A DNA stretch of 64,000 nucleotides, taken from Alopecurus myosuroides. Its lineage: Eukaryota > Streptophyta > Magnoliopsida > Poales > Poaceae. The stretch spans positions 236,480,376 through 236,544,375 of the forward strand of contig CM054062.1 of assembly GCA_028641055.1 (NCBI GenBank), given 5' to 3'. A program made the position numbers and the translations under genes. The stretch's first letter is position 1. Every line of letters begins with the position of its first letter. Under the pieces are notes generated by a model. The model did not search any database and was not told where the DNA came from. It saw only the letters and a program-made list of their open reading frames with translations. This document shows, in pieces, positions 48,572-61,100 of this stretch.

Positions 48572-49048
48572 TGTCGTGGGATAATCACGGCAGACGTTAC
48601 CGGGGGTAACTTGTCTTGGGGCAAATCGACTCTGGTGTTTGGGAGAGGGTTTAGCTCAAGGGAAAACATGATGATATGTGGTCTGGTAGCCGGCAATCAA
48701 GTCGCCGAGTCTCCGATCTAGATATATTAATTCAACTCTCGTGTTACACTGGATACTCGATACCTAGCGATATTGCTCGGACTCTTGGATCTATGCCTCG
48801 TCTAACCCTAGGGGCCGGCTTATATAATATCCGGACCCCTTGGCCTACTCTCCAAGGCGCACTCTGAATCCTACCCGGACACTGCTTAGAAAACCTAAAC
48901 TTTCTTATCGGAACCCACAATCCGGGTTACAAGGCCTACGTTCCTGGGCCTTCTAGAAACTCCTTTATCTTAAGCCGGGTCTTGCGCAGCGTCCTTTGGG
49001 CCGAGTTACTCGCTGGTGTTGGCCTACCGGGTTATCAACCCTCCATCA
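48572..49048 (-). repeat. X2 3' LTR (477 bp)
   Basis: On the plus strand it runs from TGTCGTGGGATAATC to CCCTCCATCA, aligned end to end with 6125-6586. On the element strand it begins TGATGGAGGG and ends CCCACGACA. Confidence 0.88.
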
Positions 49049-49062
49049 GTAGTCCCCAGAAT
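49049..49062 (-). other. X2 polypurine tract
   Basis: On the element strand ATTCTGGGGACTAC directly precedes the 3' LTR, the position and composition of a plus-strand primer. Confidence 0.6.
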
Positions 49063-49436
49063 AGCTTGGGCTTCATGATATCCTCTTTGAAGCGCATGCT
49101 ATTCCCTGCAAAAATAACAAACACACAAGTCCACAGAGGCCGGGTTAGGTTGCTTTGATAAACAGCTAGGCCTAACTCCATGGTGGCCATATAGTAACCC
49201 GGCTTTCTCCAAGTCCAGTGTTTACTTTTCCGGGTCAACGCCCCTGATGCAAACGCCAAAGATCCGGCTTACTTTACTTGTTTGTCAGTCCAGGTATCGC
49301 GGAGAAGATTTGTTTCCTATCCATTCCGGATATCTTGCCCAGCACTTAAAGCATATCTCAGAAAATCCGGGCGGGTATCCCTTATCCCGAAATTTCCGGT
49401 TCCCGCCCGTTGGACTAGGTTTATCCACCCGTACCT

Positions 49437-50237
49437 TATAAATAGGTACCTAGGGGATAACCTAACCCCCAACGGTCCATTCCAACTTCTTCTTCCTCCC
49501 CATCTCTCGCGCTTGCGCAACGCCACCACGGGAACCTCGAGCTCACCGCCGGAGCAAAGCCGCCGCCGGTTACGTTCGTCCTCGAACCGTTCCGCGCCGC
49601 CGCCAAGCTCCGCCGCCGCGCCCTCATCTTGCCCGCCGGGAATCGCGAAGGGACATTTGGATTGCGCCATCTGCCGCCGTCGTGCTCTACTCCAATCTCC
49701 TCCGGTAAGCTTCTTGCTCCCATCGAATTAGCCTCACAATTTCTTGATTCGTTCTAGATTGGATCTAGGTCAACCGCGGGCCAGTTCTTGCCCCGCGCCG
49801 GATTAGGTCGCTTAGGCTCACACTAGTTCGTCCAATGGCTTGGATATAGGCTCCACTTCATTCTCCTATTGCTTGTAGTCACTAATTTCATCACGAATTT
49901 GAATATGAAATTTCCAATCTAGGCTCGGTCCGCCCAAATTTTCCGCAACTGCCACCAACACTCGGAAAATCCACTTCTTCCGGTTCTTTTACCTGCAGTA
50001 GATACATGGGCAATCGACCTTCTTCCGCAAACTATCACCAATACGTAAGTTCCCCATAGCTTCTGTACTGATACTCGATACCCGGATAACCTGTAATTTT
50101 CACTCCGTCCAGTGATACCCGGATAATTCATAGTCCTCATGCCTCCTTTTGATACTGCTTGCATATATCCGGATAACCCATGATTTCCGAGTCTTATGTC
50201 TTGTACCTTTTTGTCTTGTGCTTTACAGACTGAACCC
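49437..50237 (+). promoter_or_regulatory. Promoter and leader of the X2 antisense gene, with leader intron
   Basis: TATAAATA lies at 49437-49444, followed by a GC-rich leader. A donor at 49705 (CCG/GTAAGC) and an acceptor ending at 50228 (TTTACAG), ten bases before ATG at 50238, suggest one or more leader introns. 49063-49436 between tract and TATA shows no other feature. Confidence 0.55.
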
Positions 50238-53200
50238 ATGGCTCCCAAGAAGCAAGGGAAGCAGCAAGCCAAAACAAGGACAACCCAATCAATATCCGCC
50301 AACTGGGCGCGATCCACCGTCACCAAGGCCAAGTTAGAAGAGCTGGCCGAGTTAGGGGTCCTCCCCCCTCAGGTAGACATCCACTGGAGGGTGCCGGGTG
50401 ATGAGACCCGGCCTACACCTGCTGCTGATGAGGTAATCTGCTTCATTGAGCATGTGACCCGGGGGTTTCGCCCTCCGGGTCATTCTTTTTTCCGCGAGGT
50501 CTTGAGCCACTATGGCCTCCGGGTGTTCGACATAGGGCCTAACTCTATGTTGAACATTACCCACTTTATCGTCCTTTGCGAGTCCTATTTGTGCATTACG
50601 CCAAATCTGGCTCTTTTTATTCAACTTTTCCAATGCAAACCGTGCCGCGAAAGCGGTGACGGGGCGCTTCTTGCTTGCGACGGGGTTTCCATCCAGCACC
50701 GCAAGAACTCACCAATGCCAACTCTTAATCTGAATTCCCATGTTAAACACTGGCAATTATCCTTCTTCTACTGCCGAGACACCTCCCCATCCGGCGAAAG
50801 GAAATTGCCGGGTTACTCGGAGGGTCTCCTTGATATCTCCGAGTCTTTGAACGCCTTTGCCCCTGAGTCGGACAGGGAGGCCATCCAACCTCTTCTAACC
50901 AAGATAGCCGTCCTCTCCGCCCAAGGTCTCCTTGGGCTTAACTTGGTCAAGACCTGGGTGGACTTCAGGATCCAGCCCAACTCCATCCGCACCAAGCTAA
51001 TGTGCGACTACTCGGGGCACGTTACAGACGCGCTCCGATATTCTTCTAAGAACTACCCAGCCGGCGATACCAGCAAAACCATCAAGAGTTTCTTGGCGGA
51101 AAAATTGGAGGTGATCAAAAACATCGCCGGGTTAGCTCCATTCACCCGGGATAACCCGGCTCCAGCGGTAAAATCCGACTCTTATACTTTTACCTTCATG
51201 CTTTTGCTTGATATGACTGCTAATTCTTACCCTTGTGCTTTTGTCTCAGGCTGATAACGTTTTCTGGAACGTCGAGACCTCCCCTTCTTCCGGAGACCCG
51301 GAAGAAGATGAAGAATCGGCTGACAATGACGAAGGTATTTATCCGGTTCTTCTATCAGCTTCACTTGCGCCATTTTGCTCACATGTCTAACTTTTCCCGA
51401 CTATACATACTCGGCTTACAGGGTTGGAGGACAAAGAGGACAAGGACGAGGGAGACCCGGAGGCCACCGAATCCGACCAAAGCGACCCTGAACAAGAAGC
51501 AATTGTTGGGGCCAAGAGGAAGACCAGAGGGGTGGTATCCAAGGTTCCCTTCTCCTTTATGTCCTCCAAATCCTATTCCTTTGATAACATGCGAAAACTT
51601 AACCAACAATTATCCAACTCATCACACTTGAAGGATTCTGTTCCGGCCAAGCGTAGGGTGACCCGGAGTTCCCCGGGTGACGATCCCCTCAACCCGGGTA
51701 TCTCCACCTCACCAGTCCGCCGTGCCGGTACTCCTCCACCTCGTCCTTCCAATTCTTCTCGGCGTCACCCCTCCCCCAACCATCCACGGGCTGGGCAGTT
51801 CCGGGTTCCGCTATCAGTTTCTGCGACAGTTTCATCTGCTTCCAGCAGCGAGCTCCCCCCGGACGCTTTGAACACCGGGTAAGTCTTTGTTGTATGATAT
51901 CCCCGCATACTCGATAATCTTACTCCACGGCCACTAATTGTTTCTCTCTTTTTTCCTTAGCGCCCAAGTCACACTTGGTGACCCAGAGAACATGGACACC
52001 GATAACCGGGAGACGGAGGGGCCGACTGAGAATACGGACGCCGCGACTGGCGGTGATGCTGAAGACAACCAGGAACAAGGCCCCTTGGGTGACCCAGCTC
52101 ACCAGGAAGCCGGGTCTCCAAAGCCGTCCGAAGAGGCTGAGGACGAAGAGGTTGAAATCCTAGACACAAAGATGAGTTCTCCAAACCCGGATACCCAGAC
52201 AGTCCGGGTCTCGACTCCAAAGTCGGGAAAAGTTCACCCGCCAGGCGATCAAGCTGCCGGCTCCTCTGATATCAGGCCCGAAGACATGACATTCTCCCAG
52301 ATGCTTGATGCCCTTCACACCTTGAGGGCCGATGAAGAAAATATCTTAGAAGCTTTGATAGCTAAACATGAGGTAAATCCGAGTAATATTGCCTGTATCC
52401 TTATCTAGTCCCCAAGTTCCGAGTGAATTTATTGATAATTTGCTTGGAACTTCGTAGTATATCCGACTAATCCTTCCTTGTGTCTCCACTCAGGCTTTCG
52501 TGGCCCAATCCGAGAAAAAATTGGCGAAGGCCACCAAGCTCGTTGAGAAGGAGGTGGCTCTGCGTGAGGCGGCTGAAGCTGAAGCTAGGAGGAGCGGGAA
52601 GATCACGAGGAAGTATAGGAGGAGGGCTCATGCAGCAGAAGATGAGATGACAAAAGTTTCTGTTCAAATTGCCGATACATATCGTGCATTGGCTGGTACG
52701 ATTCCCAACTTTGATAATTATGACCCGGATTTTCACTTTGATAAATAGTCGGATTTCCTTACTCGTTGTTTTTTCCTACTTTCTGCAGGTCCGGATGAAG
52801 TAATCCCGGAGGAAGATGACATTGCCAAATTGAAAACCATCAAGAGCACTATCCGGCAGCTCTGTGCCGGAACCAAATGGATCCTTCAAGAACTGCAATG
52901 GCCAGGTGTTGGACACGACAACCTGAAGAGGTTACTGGACGCCTGCTCCACTATACCCGAGTGGATTGGGCATTGGAAGCGCTCGTCCTGCCGGATTGGA
53001 GTGACTCGGTGGCTTGCGCTGGCTAAAGCTTATTTTCCTAAGCTCGAGCCGGCCAAGCTTGTGGGCGGGTTTCCAGAATTCAACCATGACGGGTCCAAGT
53101 TCTCAGTGAAGAATTTCAAGGCCATCCAGAAGGAAGTTCGTCACCCGGCCAGTGTGATTGCTGATGGATTGGATATCAATTCAATTATCCCTGCGTATGA

Positions 53201-53329
53201 TGCTGATGGTAAAGCAATTAAGTCGGATCTTCCCAAGCCGTACGACATGCTGGCCCGATGGATGGCGGAGGCTGCCCAGTTGAGGGAGGAGGCCGCGAAG
53301 AGGAAGGCTGAGGCCGATTATGCGCCTGC
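50238..53329 (+). CDS. Antisense cargo gene of X2, six exons, open until W insertion
   Basis: ATG at 50238 (MAPKKQGK) starts exon 1 (50238-51167). Further exons are 51250-51334, 51422-51878, 51961-52372, 52494-52695 and 52789-53329. All introns begin GT and end AG, and every junction keeps the phase, giving about 875 codons without a stop. Exon 1 has the family core (LGVLPPQVDIHWR, ICFIEHVTRGFRPP, NITHFIVLCESYL). Exons 2-4 are acidic, Ser/Pro-rich and probably disordered. Exon 5 is a charged coiled coil. Exon 6 has the block shared with X1 (WKRSSCR...AKAYFPKL) and a Lys/Glu-rich end. W removes the C-terminus. The family is Transposase_28-like; molecular function unknown. Because it lies opposite to the element RNA, its introns are not removed during retrotransposition. 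Confidence 0.75.
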
Positions 53330-56300
53330 TGTAACATCCACCTTTTGTAATAAAGTGCTTGTGTGTTTGTGGTTGTGATCATGTCATGTCATGCATGCAT
53401 TTTTGAACCTAAGTTGTGTTTAAAACAAGTGCACCAAAATTTAATACCGGAGTTTATTAAAATCACTTAAAAGTGCCACATTTAAATGATGGTTTAAAAT
53501 GTGCAATTTTCGCAAACTAAAATATGTTGAGGTTGCCCATGTTGCAAGGATTCCAAAAATAATTTTTACCAATTTTTGTTCTTTGCAGAAAAGCCCTCAA
53601 GTCTGTTTTTAGTGTGCTGTTTAAAAAAAAGGGCAGGGGCCATTTCGTATTTTCCAGGAGGGCAGGGGTTTTCCAGAAGAACTGTTCTTGTCGTCTTCCT
53701 CCTTGCGCCAATGGACAGAAGGTCCCCGACGCCTTCCCCGCCACCTCCTTCTTGGTCCTCCTCGAGGATAAGGGCCAGGGAGAAGTGCCTGTTTCCCTCT
53801 CCTCCTCCCCACATCGAAGCCCTCTTCTCTTCTCTGTATCCTCACGAACAGGAGGCCACGAACCAAACCCTAGCTAAACCGGCGCCAACCGGCGCCCATC
53901 GCCGGCCGTACGCCCGACCCCGCGCCCCAACGAGCAGTTCCCCGGCTCCGCCATCTTCCCCTCCTTCTCCTCGAGCTCGTGGAGCCTCCAAGCATCCCCG
54001 GGAGGCCTTCAATTTCGTCGCCGACGGGAGCCACGGCCGCCGCCGGAATCTCCTCGTCGCCGGCAATTGCCTCCCCGCCCCGCTGCCCCGACCCCTCCAG
54101 AAGGTTAAGGGTGAGCCCCCGCACACCCTGGTGCCCTCCACCTCCTCTCTCCCCCTCCGCAGCTCTCTGCCGCCTCCGGCCGACTTCCGCCGCCGCGCCG
54201 AGCTCGCCGGTGAGCCCTCCGGCGACCTCTTGGTCAGCCGAGGCCACCTCTAGCCTCCCCACATCTCCCTCTACCTCATAGACTAGTTCAATTTCCAAAT
54301 CCCGCGCGAAATCAACGGATTGCACCGGAGCAGAGGGATTTTGGGCGCTGATGACGTCACCTCGACGTCATGCCTGTGTCATAAGGCCTTTTTCTGTTTA
54401 TTTCTGTTAAATGAAATTGGAGCTGACACGTGGACCCCACTTGTATTTTAAATTACAGAAAATTGAATAAAATTGGATATGCAACATCTTTTTATTGGCT
54501 ACTCAGAAAAATATGTTCAACATACCATTTTGTTCAGAAAAATGTACTCTACGTGTTTATATCATTTGCACACATTTTTGACAAAGTTGAATTTTGAGTA
54601 TTATTTAAATCATTTAAAATAAAGAAAATAAGTTTTTATTCAAGAAAATTAGAAAATTACACGTTATATGTCAAAATGCTTAGAATTTCAAATGCAACCT
54701 AGTTATGGTGTTCTCAACCCTATTTGAGCACTTTAACTTGTCGCACATCTAGGTTTTGTCCAAATCGGCCTCCGAGGTCCATTTCGGGACTAAATTCACT
54801 AAAACTGTTTTCTTAACATATGAACCCTAGCAACCCATGAGCCATGTTTAGGGCTTATCTTTAATGCATACATATTGAGAATTGCATCGATGCCTGTTTT
54901 GAGTGTTGTTCTCCCTCTTTCCGGTGTTTGCTCTTATCGGTAGACCTCGAATCCGGAGTGAAGTTCGCACCCCCTGTTGCCGAATACTTGGTCTAAACAA
55001 CCAAGTCAATCACTTATTCCTTGAAGCTTTATCTGGTTTTCTTGAAGCAAGGCAAGCATAACCTCTTATCTGCCCATATATGTTTTCGAAATGTTTTCAT
55101 TCTCGTACGATGCATGCTTTACAAAGTATCTTGAGTCAATAGATAGAGTTATCCTATTTATTTGCATAACCCAGATATCATGATTCAATGCTCCTAGCAG
55201 ACATAGGATTTGTTTGTGTGTATCGCCAAAGCCTCAAATATGCCATGCTTAGTCATACATGTATGTTTATCTCTGCTCCATCCGGTTGATGAATCAGAGT
55301 TACGAAATAAATCTAGTATGACAGGATAACGTGGTAAGGTTCGAGATGTGTGTGGTTAATATTATTAAAGGCTTGGATGAGTTGCCACATGGGATGTGGT
55401 GATTTGCCTCGTTCATTGCCCCTAGGAGCGAGTTCTCGCCTTTGAAGCCAAGACTGATCGTGCAACCACACGGGGATTGGATTCCCCTCGGTTTCAACTT
55501 GTCTAGTTTGTTCCATGAGTTGCCTAGTTCGGGCGTTCCATTTGGATTTGCTGGGGGATATCAAAACGTTTACAAAACTAGGACGTGGCGGTGTAACAGC
55601 CTGTGGCGAGACAGTAGTTGAAGCACCGCTCACAACGATAGAGACCCGGCAGGAGATGGCCACTCCCTATTGGCGGTCCATCTCTACTCGGAGTGACTCA
55701 TGGAATAGGCGAAGCAAGGGAAAGATCGTGGTCAGCCACCCTCTGCCGGCACATCGTCGGAATTGTGCCAATAGCTTGGCATTAAGAGTCGGTTGATACG
55801 TGTGGGTAAAGTTGTGCACCCCTGCAGGGTTTAATCTTTTCGAAAAGCCGTGTCCGCGGTTAAGGACAACTTGGTGACGGATCCTGAGATCATAGATAAC
55901 TTGAACATGACGTAAAAGATGTTGCCAATGAATGTTTAGTTTTAAGAGGTGGTTCCAGTTATCGGTGCTGAAGATGATGCTTCAAAGGTTCTGAAGGCAA
56001 TACCCGAGGACAGGGTATTCTTTCAAAAGATTTGTGAAAAACTTCTCTGTCTCCCTCTATTCGAAACAAAGTTGGCTTTATGCAAAACAACCTTCATAAA
56101 CCCTTTATGAACAAGCAGATATATAATAGGTTAGTTAAGTCTTGTTGAGTACCTCCCGTACTCATGTTTGCTTCAATTTGGTTCAGGTGGAGTTCCATAC
56201 CTTTGGTGGTGTTTCAGCGTGGACATCGACAGATAGTTTGGGGTTTTCCCAGGTAGCAGCCTGGAATCTATGGGCTGGGACGTCGCTTTATGTTGCGGCC

Positions 56301-56868
56301 TCTTAGGCCTTTTTGGTTCTTGTTGAATAGCAACATAATTTGCTTTCCGTTGTCTGATGTAATGTTGGGTCGTGTGACCTCTGTTTGTAAGCTATACTCT
56401 AGTATCACTTGCTCTATAAAGCTTCAGGTCTAGAGTACTGCTTTGATCGGTTGTTGGTTCCGAGCTCATTGTTATACAGTGTTGGCTATGCCTGCATAGT
56501 TGTCGCAGTCGAGGGGTTGTGGAGCCGATGATCCATGTCCGAGCCCGCCTGTCGATGTGATCGGCCTGGGGCGAGGTAACCCCAGTAACCCTCGATTGTT
56601 GTTGCACTTTCTGGACACATAGCAGCTCTGTATAACTTTGGTCCCGTTCCTTCAGTTTCATCCGACTCGTGGACACTTGGATATGCATAATTGGTTATGA
56701 CTAGCATGAACACAAGGAGTAGTAGACCGGGGATCCGGACTACGTGCCGATGAATCCGGTCCGCCTGTCGTTGTTTGTTGCGGCCGGGGCTGGTAACCCT
56801 GAAGCCCTTGTGAGTTCATGGCTAGGAGCACATAACAGTGTGTATATCTCTGGGTCCGGGGTCTGACA
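53330..56868 (+). repeat. W 5' LTR (3539 bp)
   Basis: It starts TGTAACATCCACC and ends GGGGTCTGACA. A GC-rich island (about 53690-54350) is followed by TGACGTCA (54352-54359). The palindrome set is at 55820-55870. ORFs in the island and near 55515-55796 are not supported as genes. Confidence 0.9.
55820..55870 (+). other. Conserved palindrome/hairpin set in W LTR
   Basis: CCCTGCAGGG (55820-55829), CTTTTCGAAAAG (55836-55847), then GTGTCC (55850-55855) with GGACAAC (55864-55870). Order and spacing follow the Z elements; the two palindromes differ in sequence but stay perfectly self-complementary. Confidence 0.7.
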
Positions 56869-57283
56869 AGTCTTGGTATCAGAGCAGGACTGCCTGTAGG
56901 AAAACCCTTGCTTTTGGTCGATGTTGAGTCTAGAGTTTGTGAAAACTATTTTCGAAATGACAAATGAGTTATGAAAAACCTTCTTAGGATTCTTTTTACT
57001 CCTTACCTGGTATCGCTCTAACTCTGAGTCACCGTATCTCATTTGTTTCCAAATGTTTTACCTCTCACCTGTTAACTTCAAAGTTAGGAGCAAAATCGTT
57101 GGGTGTTTTTCCTAGTACTCCGTGTCAGGTTGCTAATGTTCTCAGATTTTTTCCAAGTTACCTCCTTTGGTCTAAATCGTTGATATCTTTTGACTTCAAT
57201 TGGTCCATATCAAGTCATGAATCTTTCTATTGCATTCTTTCCCATGGGAGTGTTTCTCATGGTTCCGTTTCTTTGTACTCAGG
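56869..57283 (+). other. W primer site and leader
   Basis: TGGTATCAGAGC (56874-56885) is complementary to initiator tRNA-Met and begins five bases after the LTR. The leader to the gag ATG at 57284 has no other feature I can support. Confidence 0.85.
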
Positions 57284-58132
57284 ATGTCCGGGAGTATTCA
57301 AGATTCCGTTGAAAGTGGTCATATCGAGGGAGAGTTGTCATCTTCCTTAATGACGCAAGTTCTTCAGGATATCGAGACCAACCGCCTGAGAAATGAACAT
57401 CTCCTTGAGCGTGTGGCGCAAAACACTGAACGTCATCACGACGAATGCGTTATATTTGGGGATTTAGTTCATGCTAAGCTTCCATCTTTCAGCAGTCTCA
57501 AGGAACCCATCGATGCTGATGATTGGCTTCGTGCTATCGAGCGCAAATTTAACGCTCTCCATGTTCCAGAAAGTGACCGTGTGAACTTCGCCGTCTATCA
57601 GTTAGAGGGTGAAGCTGGTTCATGGTGGGAAGGTTTCTTGGCGTTGCAATCGCCGGGACATAAGGTTACTTGGGAGGAGTTCCGTAAAGAGTTCCGTGCT
57701 TCCCATGTTCCTGAGGCAGTTATGGACTCCAAAAGAAAAGAGTTCCTGGATCTGACCCAGGGACAGATGGATGTTGAAACTTACGGGTGTGAATTCACCC
57801 GTTTGGCTCGTTATGCACCCCGAGATGTTGCAGATGATGCGGATAAACAAGAGTTGTTCCGCAAAGTTCTGGATTCCGGAGTTCGCTATGAGCTACTGTC
57901 TTTCCAGTTTCCAACCTTCTAGGACCTTTATAATCATGCTCTTACCTTGGAGCGTGGCAAAAAGGAATTGGAAATTTCTTTGAAGCAGATTTCTGGAGAG
58001 TCACGTGCATCTTCTTCTGGTTCCAAGAAGCGTCGTGTGTTTGTTCCATAAAGTGCTGTTCCATATCCACCAGCTTTTCAACAAGGCCACCTCGGTGGGT
58101 GTTCTGGTGTTGCTGGTAATAAGAAACGACTG
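57284..58132 (+). pseudogene. gag: W gag with two in-frame stops
   Basis: I choose ATG at 57284 (MSGSIQDS) because the preceding 18 codons look like leader. The capsid domain (about 57480-57900) has DDWLRAIERKF, YQLEGEAGSWW and WEEFRKEFRA. TAG at 57920-57922 and TAA at 58049-58051 interrupt the frame; both fit C-to-T changes of Gln codons. The frame then runs without a shift into pol, so gag and pol form one polyprotein frame. The zinc knuckle follows at 58139-58180. Confidence 0.85.
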
Positions 58133-61100
58133 GTGACATGTGACGTGTGTGGTGAACTTGGACACTACTCCAACAAATGTCCTCAGAGGAGACTTCCTCC
58201 ACTTCAGCATGCTCTTACACGTGTTGTTAACCGTGGTCGTTTGAACCATGTTCTTATTGAAGAAGCTCAGAAAGCACCTGATGTCGTGTTGGGAATGCTT
58301 CGTGTCAATTTAGCTCCAGCATCAGTTCTGTTTGATTCCGGAGCGTCACATTCATGTGTATCAAGAGTTTTTGCAGGGTTGTTGGACATACCCTTTGTGA
58401 AAGTGGTCCCTCCGTTAATAATCCCCACCCCAGGGTCTATCCGTCAGATCAATCATTGTTGCCCTGGTGTGCCAATTGAAATTGGAGGTTTGGTGTTTCT
58501 CAGTACACTTGCCATCCTGGACCAAACTAATATCAATGTCATACTGGGCATGGACTGGTTGTCAACACATCATGCCACGATTGACTGTGCAGCCAAGTCT
58601 GTTACCTTGATTCATCCTTATGGTCAGACAACTCGATTGTTGTTTCCTTGTGGGACAGTTCAACCACAGCCACGTCCTCAGCTCAATGCAATCGAAGTCC
58701 TACCATCTCTTGAGGTTCATGAGGTACCAGTGGTGTGTAAGTTTACGGATGTCTTCCCGGAAGAGCTTCCTGGTATGCATCATGATTATTCAGTGGAATT
58801 TGTTGCTGAACTAATTCCTGGAGTGGCTCCTACTTCTGAAAGACCATACCATATGTCTCTAGAAGAGTTGGTTGAGTTGAAGAAGCAAATAGAGGAGTCA
58901 GAAGGAAAAGGCTTCCCTCATTCCAACACATCTTCTTGTGGATGTCCTACACTCTTCGTCATGAAGAAGGATACCACAGTTCCCCAGCTTGTCAGTGAAT
59001 ATTGTCCGTTCAATGATGTGGCAATAAAGCACAAGTGTTCTCTTCCTCAGACAAATGATTTGTTCGATCGTCTGATTGGTGCTGCTGTTTTCTCCAAGAT
59101 ACACTTAAGTCTGGGTTATCATCAACTTCAGACCAGGTCTGGGAATGTTTGTAAAACAGTTGTCAAAACTCGTTATGGTCTTTACGAGTACACTGTTATG
59201 TTCCCCGAACTCTACAACGCTCCAACCATGCTGATGGGGCTTATGAAATCCATTTTTATGGAGTATCTTGACAAGTTCGTTGTGGTTTACCTCGACGATG
59301 TTATAATCTACTCCAAGTCCGAAGAAGAACATGTTGAACATCTTCGGCTAGCTTTGAAAAAGCTTCGTGAGCATCGTCTCTATGCCCAATTCTCCAGATG
59401 TGAGTTCTGGTTGAAAGAGATCATATTTCTAGGCTATGTCCTATCTGCTGAGGGAGTTGCAGCTTCCCCTGATAAAGTTCAAGCCATATTGGACTGGGAG
59501 TCACCTAAGTCCATCAAAGAGATTCGAAACTTCCTCGAACTTATCGGTTGTTATCACCGCTCTATTGAAGGTTTCTCCAAAGCTGCCAAACCAATGACTG
59601 ATCTTCTTAAGAAAGATAAACAGTTTGTATGGTCAAGAATGGCAGAAGAGAGTTTTCGGTTATTAAAAACCAAGTTGGCTAATGCTCCTATGCTTGTCCT
59701 TCCGGACACGTGCAAGGACTTCGTCATCTTCTGTGATGCCTCTCGTCAAGGTATCGACTGCGGTCTTTTGCAAGGTGGTCGTGTGGTTTCTTATGCTTCT
59801 CGACAACTGAAACCACATGAGCTCAAATATCCAACTCATGCTCTTGAGTTAGCAGCTGTTGTGTATGCCTTGAAACAATGGCGTCATTATCTGCTTGGAA
59901 ATCAATGTGAGTTCTACTTCCACCAGCAGAGATTCAAATATCTTTTTACCCAACCAGATCTGAGTCTCAGACAAAAGAGATGGTTGGAACTAGTCAAAGA
60001 ACCCAATGTGGAGGTCAATTGTCAAATTGATAAAGGTAAAGTCGCGGCTGACACGACAATCCAGAAGTCTTACTGTAACAGCTTGATGATACAACAAGAT
60101 CAACCTTCTCTCCACAAAGAATTCTCCAAGCTCAATCTTGAGGTTGTTCCCTCTGGTTATCTGGTTAATCCGGAAGTGAATCCATCCTTTGAACATCAAA
60201 TCAAGGATGCCCAAAAGAGGGATCTAAGTATTACCTTGGTCAAGAGAAAGATTTCTCGTGAAGTTTCTACATGTTTCTCGGTTAATAATCAAGGTACCGT
60301 TTATTTTGGTGAACGTCTTGTTGTGCCGAAGAAACGGAGTCTGAAACAGCTTATCCTCCGTGAAGCTCATGGGTCACTTCTCTCTGTTCATCCTGGTAGC
60401 ACCAAAATGTACCGTGATCTACGTCAAAGGTTCTGGTGGACCAAGATGAAGCGAGACATCGCTCAATTTGTGGCTGAATGCGATGTTTGTCGTCGTGCTA
60501 AAGCAGAACATCAAAGACCAGTTGCTACTCTCTATCCCACACCTATTCATGTTTGGAAGTGGGATGAAGTTGAGATGACTTTCATTGTTGGTCTTCCAAG
60601 AAATGATCAGGGACACACCGCTATCTGGGTAGTGATTGATCGTCTGTCAAAGGTTGCTCATTTCGTTCCTATCCATCAGGGCATCAATGCTAAACAACTC
60701 GCAGATTTGTATGTCTCTCAGATAATACCTCTTCATGGTGTTCCTAAGAAGATCCTTTTCGATCATGGAAATCTGTTTACTTCCAAAGGCTGGGCAAGTT
60801 TCAAGCAAGCTATGGGAAGTCGTCTACATTTCACCATAATCTATCAATCATCCCGTAATGATCACCTCGGAAGTTTGAAGCAAACACTTGAAGACATGCT
60901 TCTAGCTTGTGTTGTATCCTTCGGTAATGATTGGGAGAAGTGCCTTCCATCTGCCGAGTTCGTTTATAACAACTGCTTCCAAGTTATCTTGGCCAAAGCT
61001 CCGTTTGAAGTTCTCTACAACAGAAGCTGTTCAATTCCGTTAAATTTGTCAGAAACCGGTGAAAGACAGTTCTTTGGACCGAAGAATCTGATCAATGAGA

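Larger units (their letters stand above)
48572..53329 (-). mobile_element. X2: Tat-lineage element, 3' half visible, cut by W
   Basis: The 3' LTR (48572-49048) is followed by the polypurine tract and the oppositely oriented spliced gene up to 53329, where W inserts. Its gag and 5' LTR lie right of W, outside the window. It is the same family as X1. The expected target bases are TTTAC. Confidence 0.85.

Noticed and set aside
53576..54253. 225-codon ORF in the W LTR (also 62042-62584)
   Set aside because: Pro/Ser/Arg-rich composition typical of a GC island; a one-base indel between the LTR copies changes the N-terminal frame.
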